Positions 48,041 to 60,600 of a stretch of 64,000 nt of DNA are shown one piece after another. Source of the stretch: Cherax quadricarinatus (Eukaryota; Arthropoda; Malacostraca; Decapoda; Parastacidae); contig NC_091322.1 of assembly GCF_038502225.1 (NCBI RefSeq), positions 1,552,249 through 1,616,248 of the forward strand, written 5' to 3'. The notes below the pieces were generated by a model that was not told where the DNA came from, searched no databases, and saw only the letters and a program-made list of their open reading frames with translations. A program made the position numbers and the translations under genes. Each line of letters starts with the position of its first letter. Position 1 is the first letter of the stretch.

Positions 48041-50122
48041 GTGTACTCGCCTAATTGTGGCTGTAGGGGTCGATTCACAGCTCCTGGACCCGCCTCTTCG
48101 CTGGTCGTTACTAGGTCCACTATCTCACTGCTCCATGAGCTTTGTCGTACGTTTTCTTAAATGTGTGGATCCTGCCTTTACTACATCACCTTCCAGACTA
48201 TTCCACTTTCTGACAACTCTATGACTGAATATATACTTCCTAACATCCCTGTGCCTCCTGGAGGTTACCTGGAGGTTATTTCGGGGATCAACGCCCCCGC
48301 GGCCCGGTCCACGACCAGGCCTCCCGATGGATCAGGGCCTGATCAACTAGGCTGTTACTGCTGGCCGCACGCAGTCCGACGTACGAGCCACAGCCCGGCT
48401 GATCCGGCACCGACTTTAGGTATCTGTCCAGCTCTCTCTTGAAGGCAGCCAGGGGTTTATTGGCAATTCCCCTAATGCTTGATGGGAGGCTGTTGAACAG
48501 TTTTGGGCCCTGGACACTTATGGTGTTTTCTCTTAGTGTACCAATGGCGCCCCTACTTTTTATTGGCGGCATTTTGCATCGCCTGCCCAGTCTTTTACTT
48601 TCGTAGGGAGTGATTTCTGTGTGCAGATTTGGGACCATTCCTTCCAAGATTTTCCAAGTGTAGATTATGATATATCTCTCCCTCCTGCGTTCCAACCAGT
48701 ACAAGTCAAGTGCTTCCAAGCGTTCCCAGTAGTTAAGGTGCTTGACAGAACTTATACGTGCAGTAAAGGATCTCTGTACACTCTCTAGATCTGCGATTTC
48801 ACCTGCTTTGTATGGAGATGTTAATGTACAGCAGTATTCCAGCCTAGAGAGAACAAGTGATTTGAAAAGGATCATCATGGGCTTGGCATCTCTCGTTTTG
48901 AAAGTTCTCATTATCCATCCTATCATTTTCTTTGCACGTGCGATCGTGGCACTGTTGTGATCCTTGAAAGTGAGATCCTCAGACATTACTACTCCCAGGT
49001 CCCTTACATTATTTTTCCGCTCTATTGTATGGCCGGAGTCAGTAGTATACTCTGTTCTGAGTCTTCAACTTCAAATTGTGACGCCTTGTTTCTGTGTCCC
49101 CTCTCTGGAACATCCTGTCTCTGTCCACCTTATCTATTCCACGCAGCATTTAGTATGTCGTTATCATGTCTTCCCTAACCCTCCTGTCCTCCAGTGTCGT
49201 CAGGTCGATTTCCCTCAACCGTTCTTCGTAGGACATTCCCCTTACTTCTGGAACTATCTTTGTTGCAAACCTTCGCACTTTCTCTAATTTCTTGACGTGC
49301 TTGACCAGGTGTGGGTTCCAAACTGGTGCTGCATACTCCAATATAGGCCTCACATACACTGCGTACAGTGTCTTGAACAATTCCTTACTAAGGTATCGGA
49401 ACGCTATTCTCAGGTTTACCAGGCGCACATATGCTGCGGCAGTAATCTGGTTGATGTGTGCTTCCGGAGACGTGCTTGGTATTATACTCGCCCAAAGATC
49501 TTTCTCTTTGAGTGAGGTTTGCAGTCTTTGGCCACCTAGCCTATACTCTGTCTGCAGTCTTCTTTGCCCTTCCCCAATCTTCATGACTTTGCATTTGGCA
49601 GGGTTAAATTCAAGTGGCCAGTTGCTAGACCACGCGTCTGGCCTGTCCAGGTCTCTTTGAAGTCCTGCCTGATCCTCATCTGATTTAATTCTCCTCATTA
49701 ACTTATCTGCGAACAGGGACACTTCTGAGTCTATCCCTTCCATCATGTCCTTCAAATATACCAAAAATAGCACTGATCCTAGGACTGACCCCTGTGTGAC
49801 CTCCCTCGTCACAGGCGCCCACCGTAATACCTCATCATGTACCATGACTCGTTGTTGTCTCCCTGTCAGGTATTCTCTGGTCTACTGCAGTGCCCTTCCT
49901 GTTATACGTGTCTGATCCTCTAGCTTCTGCACTAATCTCTTGTGAGGAACTGTGTCGAAAGCCTTCTTGCAGTCCAAGAAAATGCAATCAACCCACCCCT
50001 CCCTCTCGTGTCTTACTTCTGTTACCTTGTCATAAAACTCCAGAAGGTTTTTGACACAGGATTTGCCTTCCATGAATCCGTGTTGGTTGTCGTTTATAAT
50101 TTTGTTCCGTTCCAGGTGTAGG
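48041..50122 (-). mobile_element. CR1-like LINE (family 1), interrupted by a family 2 LINE
   Basis: The 3' part lies at 48041-48255 and the rest at 49055-50122. The RT blocks HGFMEGKSCVKNL, FLDCKKAFDTVPH, VTQGSVLGSVLFLVYL and KYRL-type thumb sequence are present. The catalytic box reads SLFADKLMRRI, because six bases are missing compared with SLFADDVKLMRRI, so one catalytic Asp is lost. W is replaced by a stop near 49880. Dead copy. Confidence 0.85.
48256..49054 (-). mobile_element. LINE family 2, 3' fragment inserted in the CR1 copy
   Basis: The open minus frame reads MSEDLTFKDHN, KKMIGWIMRTFKTRDAKPMM, VLSRLEYCCTLTSPYKAGEI and NYWERLEALDLYWLERRRER, then a C-terminal tail with FNSLPSSIRG. 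The 3' tail ends in repeats of AACCTCCAGGT. It splits the CR1 sequence between CCTGTG and CTGAGTC, so it is the younger insertion. Confidence 0.85.
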
Positions 50123-50225
50123 TGGTGCGTGCGTGTGTGCATTTAGGGGAAGCCTCATAGTGAAAAGGCTGGAGACTTCTGGCCTACAGCTATCATTCAA
50201 CTCCCCTTGTGGTTGCTTTGTGTGT

Positions 50226-52030
50226 GAATCTACCTGGGGTCTACCTGGAGGGCATTTCGGGGATCAACGCCCCTGCGGCCCGGTCCCTGACCAGGCCTCC
50301 TGGTGGATCAGAGCCTGATCAACGAGGCTGTTACTGCTGGCCGCACGTACGAACTACAGCTCGGCTGATCCGGCACCGACTTTAGGTATCTGTCCAGCTC
50401 CCTCTTGAAGACAACCAGGGGTCTATTGGTAATTCCCCTTATGGCTGGTGGGAGGCTGTTAAACAGTCTTGGGCCCTGGACACTTAGTGTTTTCTCTTAG
50501 TGTACTAATGGGGCCCCTACTTTTCACTGGGGGTATGTTGCATCCCCTACGAAAGCTATTGCTTTCGTAGGGGAGTTATTTCTGTACGCAGATTAGGGAC
50601 CAGTCCCTCTAGGATCTTCCAGGTGTAGATTATGATGCATTTGTCTCGCTTGGGCTCCAGTGAATACAAGTCAAGTGCTTCCAAGCGTTCCCAGTAGTTA
50701 AGATGTTTGATGGAACTTATATGTGCAATAAAGGATCTCTGTACATTCTCTGGATCTGCAATTTCATCTGCCTTGAATGGAGATGTTATTGTACAGCAGT
50801 ATTCCAGCCTACAGAGAACACGCGATTTAAAAAGGATAATCACTGGTTTGGCATCTCTTGTCTTGAATGTTCTCATAATCCATCCTATCAGTTTCCTCAC
50901 AGATGTGATAGTGGCATTGTTTACCTGGAGAGTTTACCTGGAGAGAGTTTCGGGGGTCAACGCCCCCGCGGCCCGGTCTGTGACCAGGCCTCCTGTTGTG
51001 ATCCTTGAAGGTGAGATCCTCAGACATTACCACTCCCAGGTCCTTCACATTACTTTTCCGCTCTATTGTGTGATTAGAGTTTTGTAGTATACTCGGTCCT
51101 AGCTATTATTTCCTTCAGTTTTCCATAACGGAGTAGTTGGAATTTGTTTTCATAGATCATCATCATTGATTTCCGTTGACCACTGGAAAACTTGGTTTAT
51201 ATCTTGGAGATTTGCCGTATCCTCAATGGATGACACTCATGCAGATCCTAGTATCGTTTGCAAAGGATGATATGGTGCTATGGTTTATATCTCTGTCTGT
51301 GTCTGATACGATGATGAGGAACAGGATAGGGGCGAGTAAAGTGCCTTGTGGAACAGAGCTTTTCACTATGGCAGCTTCTGATTTAACTCTGTTTACCACT
51401 ACTCTTTGTGTTCGATTGGTTAGAAAGATGAATATCCATCTGCCTACTACTTTGCCAGTTATCCCTTTAGCACGCATTTTGTGTGCTATTACACGATGAT
51501 CGCACTTGTCAAAGGCTTTTGAAAAATCTGTGTATATATCTGCATTATGTTTATTTTCCAGTGCATCCAAGACTATATCATAGTGGTCCAGTAGTTGCGA
51601 TAGGCAGGAGCGACCTGCTCCGAACCCGTGTTGCCCTGGATTGTGCAATTGTTGTGAGTCCAAGTGGTTTGCAATCCTGCTTCTTAGAACTCTTTCAAGG
51701 ATTTTTATATGGGACGTTAAAGCTATTAGTCTACAGTTCTTAGCTATTGCTTTGCTGCCACCTTTATGGAGTGGGGCTATATCCGTTGTTTTTAGTGACT
51801 GTGGAATCTCACCTGTGTCTATGCTCCTTCTCCATAGCATACTTAGGGCCTGTGAGTGCATGGGCATGTTGTCAGTGGCTTTCTCAAAGTCAAGTGGAGT
51901 TAGGGTTATGTCAGAAATTTGGCATACACTGACAGGGTTTTGAGACTCATTCATGAAAAAATTATTTGGATTGTCTATCTTTAGACTGATTAGTGGCTCG
52001 CTGAACACAGTCATATTGAGATTTCAGTAT
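50226..52030 (-). mobile_element. LINE family 2, longest copy with RT domain
   Basis: The minus frame from 52014 gives the RT blocks TTDIAPLHKGGSKAIAKNCR, HGFGAGRSCLSQLLDHYDIV, DFSKAFDKCDHR, SSVPQGTLLAPILFLIIVSD and SSFANDTRI. The catalytic box is FAND, so the first Asp is mutated. Frameshifts separate it from DLGVVMSEDLTFKDHN and GWIMRTFKTRDAKPV. A 75-bp copy of its own 3' tail is inserted at about 50921-50995. The domain order fits the CR1/jockey group; the exact clade is uncertain. Confidence 0.85.
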
Positions 52031-52059
52031 CTCTCTCGTTTCTTTGTCATCTGTGTAGG

Positions 52060-52615
52060 ATCCGTCAAAAAACTGATGCACTACAACTTACTGGAAACAT
52101 GGTTTGTAACACGGTGGTACAAGCCATGAACACAAATTAGCATAAGCGGCCAAAAACCTGTTAGTACACTGTCAGGCAGAACAAAAATGTATTGTGTTCA
52201 TACCCTGGTCTCTGCCCTCCCCCTCCCCCCCACCCACACACCTACCCACCAACCTCACTATCATCCCACTCCCCATTTTCCTATCCCGTTAAAACCCTAA
52301 TATTTCGTGCATTATGGGGAATACGGGGAAGCAAGAGAGCTAACGAGAAGGTAAGGGAGAGAGCAGGTGAAAGAACAGAAGCAGAACAGACAATATAGGG
52401 GCAAGAGAGCAGGAGAAAGAAGCAGAATAGACAATATAGGGGCAAGAGAGCAGGAGAAAGGATAAGGCAGAAGAAAGGAGAGAGGAGAGGAAAGGAGAGC
52501 GAGCGAGGGCTACCACTACAGTACAATGGAAATACTTTAAGTAAACAGTATAAAATAAGAGTGACATAAATGTGTGATTATAGATGTCTATTGTAGAGTG
52601 ACTGACCACCTTGGG
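52060..52615. other. No gene; purine-rich simple sequence
   Basis: GCAAGAGAGCAGGAGAAAG-type units recur around 52390-52500. Confidence 0.5.
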
Positions 52616-52618
52616 TGT

Positions 52619-52977
52619 GTGTACTCACCTAATTGTGTTTGCAGGGATCGATTCATAGCTCCTGGCCCCACCTCTTCACTGGTATTTACCAGCTCCACGC
52701 TCTCCCTGCTCCACGAGATCTATCGTATTTCTTCAAGTTATGTATGGATCCTGCCTCCACTATATCACTCTCCAGATTGTTAAAGTTCCTGATAACTCTA
52801 TGACTAAAGTAATACTTCCTAACATTCCTGTGACTCATCTGAGTTTTCAACTTCCAGTTGTGACCCCTTGCTGCTGTGTCCCATCTCTAAAAGTTTCTAT
52901 CCCTGTCCACCCTGTTAATTCCTTTCAGTATTTTACATGTTATGTCCCCCTCTCTCTCCTGTCCTCCAGTGTTGTCA
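52619..52977 (-). mobile_element. CR1-like LINE (family 1), 3' fragment abutting the 48-bp satellite
   Basis: The inverted tail starts TGTACTCACCTAATTGTG and the RT C-terminal region runs to TCCTCCAGTGTTGTCAGTGT. There TTGTCAGTG is repeated three times before the satellite begins. A longer open frame crossing into the satellite is an artefact. Confidence 0.75.
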
Positions 52978-53002
52978 GTGTTGTCAGTGTTGTCAGGAGG
53001 GC

Positions 53003-56000
53003 TGTAGCATCACAATGGTCCCACCCACCACCCCACCCACACAACGTTGCTGTAGCATCACAATGGTCCCACCCACCACTCCACCCACACAACGTTGCTG
53101 TAGCATCACAATGGTCCCACCCACCACCCCACCCACACAACGTTGCTGTAGCATCACAATGGTCCCAGCCACCACCCCACCCACACAACGTTGCTGTAGC
53201 ATCACAATGGTCCCACCCACCACCCCACCCACACAACGTTGCTGTAGCATCACAATGGTCCCAGCCACCACCCCACCCACACAACGTTGCTGTAGCATCA
53301 CAATGGTCCCAGCCACCATCCCACCCACACAACGTTGCTGTAGCATCACAATGGTCCCAGCCACCATCCCACCCACACAACGTTGCTGTAGCATCACAAT
53401 GGTCCCAGCCACCATCCCACCCACACAACGTTGCTGTAGCATCACAATGGTCCCAGCCACCACCCCACCCACACAACGTTGCTGTAGCATCACAATGGTC
53501 CCAGCCACCATCCCACCCACACAACGTTGCTGTAGCATCACAATGGTCCCAGCCACCATCCCACCCACACAACGTTGCTGTAGCATCACAATGGTCCCAG
53601 CCACCACCCCACCCACACAACGTTGCTGTAGCATCACAATGGTCCCACCCACCATCCCACCCACACAACGTTGCTGAAGCATCACAATGGTCCCACCCAC
53701 CACCCCACCCACACAACGTTGCTGTAGCATCACAATGGTCCCCCCCCCCACCCCACCCACACAACGTTGCTGTAGCATCACAATGGTCCCACCCACCATC
53801 CCACCCACACAACGTTGCTGTAGCATCACAATGGTCCCAGCCACCACCCCACCCACACAACGTTGCTGTAGCATCACAATGGTCCCAGCCACCATCCCAC
53901 CCACACAACGTTGCTGTAGCATCACAATGGTCCCACCCACCACCCCATCCACACAACGTTGCTGTAGCATCACAATGCTCCCACCCACCACCCCACCCAC
54001 ACAACGTTGCTGTAGCATCACAATGCTCCCACCCACCACCCCACCCACACAACGTTGCTGTAGCATCACAATTCTCCCACCCACCACCCCACCCACACAA
54101 CGTTGCTGTAGCATCACAATGCTCCCACCCACCACCCCACCCACACAACGTTGCTGTAGCATCACAATGGTCCCACCCACCACCCCACCCACACAACGTT
54201 GCTGTAGCATCACAATGGTCCCACCCACCACCCCACCAACACAACGTTGCTGTAGCATCACAATGGTCCCACCCACCACCCCACCCACACAACGTTGCAG
54301 AAGCATCACAATGGTCCCACCCACCACCCCACCCACACAACGTTGCTGTAGCATCACAATGCTCCCACCCACCACCCCACCCACACAACGTTTCTGTAGC
54401 ATCACAATGGTCCCAAACCACCACCCCACGCACACAACGTTGCTGTAGCATCACAATGGTGCCCCCCCCCCACCCCACCCACACAACGTTGCTGTAGCAT
54501 CACAATGGTAACACCCACCACCCCACCCACACAACGTTGCTGTAGCATCACAATGGTCCCACCCACCACCCCACCCACACAACGTTGCTGAAGCATCGCA
54601 ATGGTCCCACCCACCACCCCACCCACACAACGTTGCTGAAGCATCACAATGATTCCACCCACCACCCCACCCACACAACGTTGCTGTAGCATCACAATGG
54701 TAACACCCACCACCCCACCCACACAACGTTGCTGTAGCATCACAATGGTCCCACTCACCACCCCACCCACACAACGTTGCTGAAGCATCACAATGGTCCC
54801 ACCCACCACCCCACCCACACAACGTTGCTGAAGCATCACAATGTTTCCACCCACCACCCCACCCACACAACGTTGCTGTAGCACCACAATGGTAACACCC
54901 ACCACCCCACCCACACAACGTTGCTGTAGCATCACAATGGTCCCACCCAACACCCCACCCACACAACGTTGCTGAAGCATCACAATGGTCCCACCCACAA
55001 TCCCATCCACACAACGATGCTGAAGCATCACAATGGTCCCACCCACCACCCCACCCACACAACGTTGCTGAAACATCACAATGGTCCCACCCACCACCCC
55101 ACCCACACAACGTTGCTGAAACATCACAATGGTCCCACCCACCACCCCACCCACACAACGTTGCTGAAGCATCACAATGGTCCCACCCACCACCCCACCC
55201 ACACAACGTTGCTGAAACATCACAATGGTCCCCCCCACCACCCCACCCACACAACGTTGCTGAAGCATCACAATGGTCCCACCCACCACCCCACCCACAC
55301 AACGTTGCTGAAGCATCACAATGGTCCCACCCACAATCCCATCCACACAACGTTGCTGAAGCATCACAATGGTCCCACCCACAATCCCACCCACACAACG
55401 TTGCTGAAGCATCACAATGGTCCCACCCACCTCCCCACCCACACAACGTTGCTGTAGCATCACAATGGTCCCACCCACCACCCCACCCACACAACGTTGA
55501 TGAAGCATCACAATGGTCCCACCCACCACCCCACCCACACAACGTTGCTGAAGCATCACAATGGTCCCACCCACAATCCCACCCACACAACGTTGCTGAA
55601 GCATCACAATGGTCCCACCCACCACCCCACCCACACAACGTTGCTGAAGCATCACAATGGTCCCACCCACCACCCCACCCACACAACGTTGCTGAAGCAT
55701 CACAATGGTCCCACCCACCACCCCACCCACACAACGATGCTGAAGCATCACAATGGTCCCACCCACCACCCCACCCACACAACGTTGCTGAAGCATCACA
55801 ATGGTCCCACCCACCTCCCCACCCACACAACGTTGCTGTAGCATCACAATGGTCCAACCCACCACCCCACCCACACAACGTTGCTGAAGCATCACAATGG
55901 TCCCACCCACCACCCCACCCACACAACGATGCTGAAGCATCACAATGGTCCCACCCACCACCCCACCCACACAACGTTGCTGAAGCATCACAATGGTCCC

Positions 56001-58944
56001 ACCCACCTCCCCACCCACACAACGTTGCTGTAGCATCACAATGGTCCCACCCACCACCCCACCCACACAACGTTGCTGAAGCATCACAATGGTCCCACCC
56101 ACCACCCCACCCACACAACGTTGCTGAAGCATCACAATGGTCCCACCCATCACCTCACCCACACAACGTTGCTGTAGCATCACAATGTTCCCACCCACCA
56201 CCCCACCCACACAACGTTGCTGAAGAATCACAATGGTCCCACCCACCACCCCACCCACACAACGTTGCTGAAGCATCACAATGGTCCCACCCACCACACC
56301 ACCCACACAACGATGCTGTAGCATCACAATGGTCCCACCCACCACCCCACCCACACAACGTTGCTGAAGCATCACAATGGTCCCACCCACCACCCCACCC
56401 ACACAACGTTGCTGAAGCATCACAACACTCCCACCCACTACCCCACCCACACAACGTTGCTGTAGCATCACAATGGTCCCACCCACCACCCCACCCACAC
56501 AACGTTGCTGAAGCATCACAATGGTCCCACCCACTACCCCACCCACACAACGTTGCTGAAGCATCACAATGGTCCCACCCACCACCCCATCCACACAACG
56601 TTGCTGAAGCATCACAATGGTCCCACCCAGCACCCCACCCACACAACGTTGCTGAAGCATCACAATGGTTCCACCCACCACCCCACCCACACAACGTTGC
56701 TGAAGCATCACAATGGTCTCACCCACCACCCCACCCACACAACGTTGCTGAAGCATCACAATGGTCCCACCCACCACCCCACCCACACAACGTTGCTGAA
56801 GCATCACAATGGTCCCACCCACCACCCCACCCACACAACGATGCTGTAGCATCACAATGGTCCCACCCACCACCCCACCCACACAACGTTGCTGAAGCAT
56901 CGCAATGGTCCCACCCACCACCCCACCCACACAACGTTGCTGAAGCATCACAACACTCCCACCCACCACCCCACCCACACAACGTTGCTGAAGCATCACA
57001 ATGGTCCCCCCCCCCCCCCCCCCCACACAACGTTGCTGAAGCATCACAAAGGTCCCACCCACTGCCCCACCCACACAAAGTTGCTGTAGCATCACAATGG
57101 TTCCACCCACCACCCCAGCCACACAACGTTGCTGTAGCATCACAATGGTCCCACCCACCACCCCACCCACACAACGTTGCTTAAGAATCACAATGGTCCC
57201 ACCCACCACCCCACCCACACAACGTTGCTGAAGCATCACAATGGTCCCACCCACCACCCCACCCACACAACGATGCTGTAGCATCACAATGGTCCCACCC
57301 ACCACCCCACCCACACAACATTGCTGAAGCATCACAATGGTCCCACCCACCACTCCACCCACACAACGTTGTTGAAGCATCACAACACTCCCACCTACCA
57401 CCCCACCCACACAACGTTGCTGAAGCATCACAATGGTCCCACCCACCACCCCACCAACACAAAGGTGCTGAAGCATCACAATGGTCCCACCCACCACCCC
57501 ACCCACACAACGTTGCTGAAGCATCACAATTGTCCCACCCACCACCCCACCCACACAACGTTGCTTAAGCATCACAATGGTCCCACCCACCACCCCACCC
57601 ACACAACGTTGCTGAAGCATCACAATGGTCCCACCCACCACCCCACCCACACAACGATGCTGTAGCATCACAATGGTCCCACCCACCACCCCACCCACAC
57701 AACATTGCTGAAGCATCACAATGGTCCCACCCACCACTCCACCCACACAACGTTGTTGAAGCATCACAACACTCCCACCCACCACCCCACCCACACAACG
57801 TTGCTGAAGCATCACAATGGTCCCACCCACCACCCCACCTACACAACGTTGCTGAAGCATCACAATGGTCCCACCCACCACCCCACCCACACAACGTTGC
57901 TGAAGCATCACAATGGTCCCACCCACCACCCCATCCACACAACGTTGCTGAAGCATCACAATGGTCTCACCCACCACCCCACCCACACAACGTTGCTGTA
58001 GCATCACAATGGTCATACCCACCCCCCCCCCCACACAACGTTGCTGAAGCATCACAATGGTCCCACCCACCACCCCACCCACACAACGTTGCTGAAGCAT
58101 CACAATGGTCCCACCCAACACCCCACCCACACAACGTTGCTGAAGCATCACAATGGTCCCACCCACCACCCCACCCACACAACGTTGCTGTAGCATCACA
58201 ATGGTCCCACCCACCACCCCACCCACACAACGTTGCTGAAGCATCACAATGGTCCCACCCACCACCCCACCCACACGTTGCTGAAGCATCACAATGGTCC
58301 CACCCACCACCCCACCCACACCACGTTGCTGAAGCATCACAACACTCCCACCCACCACCCCACCCACACAACGTTGCTGAAGCATCACAATGGTCCCACC
58401 CACAACCCCACCCACACAACGTTGCTGAAGCATCACAATGGTCCCACCCACCACCCCACCCACACAACGTTGCTGAAGCATCACAATGGTCCCACCCCCC
58501 ACCCCACCAACACAACGTTGCTGAAGCATCACAATGGTCCCACCCACTGCCCCACCCACACAACGTTGCTGAAGCATCACAATGGTCCCACCCACTGCCC
58601 CACCCACACAACGTTGCTGAAGCATCACAATGGTCCCACCCACCACCCCACCAACACAACGTTGCTGAAGCATCACAATGGTCCCACCCACCACCCCACC
58701 AACACAACGTTGCTGAAGCATCACAATGGTCCCACCCACTGCCCCACCCACACAACGTTGCTGAAGCATCACAATGGTCCCACCCACCACCCCACCCACA
58801 CAACGTTGCTGAAGCATCACAATGGTCCCACCCACCACCCCACCAACACAACGTTGCTGAAGCATCACAATGGTCCCACCCACTGCCCCACCCACACAAC
58901 GTTGCTGAAGCATCACAATGGTCCCACCCACTGCCCCACCCACA
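53003..58944. repeat. 48-bp satellite array, about 124 copies
   Basis: The unit contains GGTCCCACCCACCACCCCAC, CCACACAACGTTGCTG and (T/A)AGCATCACAAT. The left 1.5 kb mostly carries GCTGTAGC, the rest GCTGAAGC. Because 48 is 16 codons and the unit lacks stops in several frames, open frames over 1,500 codons arise (for example minus 54402-58967). Regular codon decay, start context and a non-repeat domain are all absent. It lies deep in the FRMD4A-like intron. Confidence 0.97.
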
Positions 58945-59314
58945 CGAAATTCCCCTAAACCCTCCACGGGAATGTTCTTAATTCAAGGACATCCTGCAGG
59001 CGCACACTCACCCATCTGCCTTAGGCTTAGAAATACTACTGCTTAGGCCTAGCTCAAGGGGAAGAACCGGGGAAGGTAAGGGGGCGAGAAAGACATAAAA
59101 TGCGACTCTACGTTGGTCTCATATTAAAAAAGGAAGAGAACAACAGGGCTGAAAACAGTAGCAATTACAAAAGGTCAGTTGTTACTGCCTGGTGGTGAGT
59201 GCGAGGCTGCTCAAGTGATGCTTGACCTTGCTGTTCCATCTCAGCAAAGTTGTTAGAGACACAGATAGTGGAAATCACAGAATGGTTATTATCATAACCA
59301 TAATTTTTAAAGGG

Positions 59315-59710
59315 GTGGACCGGTAAGCCAGCGGAAGGCCTCGGTCGGATGACCGAAAGTTCCAGCGGCAGGTCGTCATATGTCCCGCGTCAGGAAACAC
59401 TTTTCCTGTTTCCTGACAAATCTTATCTAAGAGAGAGATTTTGTTCAGATTTTTAACCCCGGAAGGTTAGCCACCTCAGAATAACCCAAGAAAATCAGTG
59501 CGTCATCGAGGGCCAGTGTCTTATTTCCATTGGGGTCCTCAATCTTGTCCCCAGGATGCGACCCACACCAGTCGACTAACACCTAGGTACCTACTTGCAA
59601 GGTGAACGGGACGACAGGTGTAAAAAAACACACCTAATGTTTCCACCCTTGCCGGGGATCGAACCACGGACACTCGGCTCTTCAAGACGCACTGAAACAA
59701 CTATCACAGC
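59315..59710 (-). mobile_element. SINE-like element with B box, inverted
   Basis: The minus strand has GTGGTTCGATCCCCGGC (perfect B box), then CCCGTTCACCTTGCAAGTAG and the block GTCGACTGGTGTGGGTCGCA shared with 15793-16106. The far end (about 59315) is a GC-rich AGGCCTTCCGCTGGC block. Confidence 0.6.
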
Positions 59711-59817
59711 CCCACCAATCAGCAACTGTTTGGTGAAAAGCACCCAATTCTTCAGGGATGTGACATCTAGATGTCTTCCTTCAGTCTGTTTATGACCTGT
59801 GCGAGCTCAGACAAGCG

Positions 59818-60260
59818 ACCACTTACCCAGTTATGTTTATGGGGGTTGAGATACTGCTCCTGGTCTAGACTACTGTCAACGACATCGCTGACTGCTAGCT
59901 TCTTTCTGCCTTACCGTATATACTCTGGAAGCTGTACCAGCAACCAGGAGGCCGAGTCTAGCCCGCAGCGTCGGTGACCACCGGAAGCAACTAAAAGGTA
60001 ACCACTGCCTCATTGAAGTCATTCCACTTTTCAACCACACACTAGCTATAGAAAGACTCCATTAAACCCCTTATAGCTCAGCTATGACTTCTGCTTCTCC
60101 TTGTGTTTCCTTGATCTTAGTCTTCTTAATTCATACAGTGTTACTACTGTACGTACCCTATCAATTCCTCTAAGATTTTGTATGTAGTAATTTTTGCGAG
60201 TCCTCCTTTCCACTCAAGGTCGTTCACTTCCTTTAACTCTTCCTCATAGCGCTACCGTTT
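59818..60260 (-). mobile_element. CR1-like LINE (family 1), strongly decayed 3' end
   Basis: The order of landmarks matches the other copies: tail, AAGTCATTCCACTTTTC (VEWN region), TCTAAGATTTTGTATGTAGT and AACTCTTCCTCATAGCG. About one base in four differs. Confidence 0.5.
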
Positions 60261-60600
60261 TGGTGTTTAGGGGACACGATGTCTTTTATTATTGGTGTTA
60301 TCTTTATTACAGTAGGACTGTCGTGAGGAAAGCTATCACAGCGTGGTGTGATACATATTTACGCCAACTCAGTATTTGCATCTTGTACTTCTTGTTGAGA
60401 CATCTCCATTCTCTCCACATCGAAGCAATTAAAATTTGTCAACATAAAGTTTCGTTGTTTTCCTCTGTCCACCAGAAGACTTGGTTAATGTCTGAGTTTA
60501 GCTTCTAGCTAGGCAGCTAACACGAGTTTCTTTGTCTTGTTCACAAAGGATAATATGAAGCTATGGTTAGGGTTTTCATTGTCAACAATGAGGGTAAGTA

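Noticed and set aside
54402..58967. A 1,521-codon minus-strand open frame
   Set aside because: It is the 48-bp satellite read in frame (48 is divisible by three). Other frames and the opposite strand are equally open.
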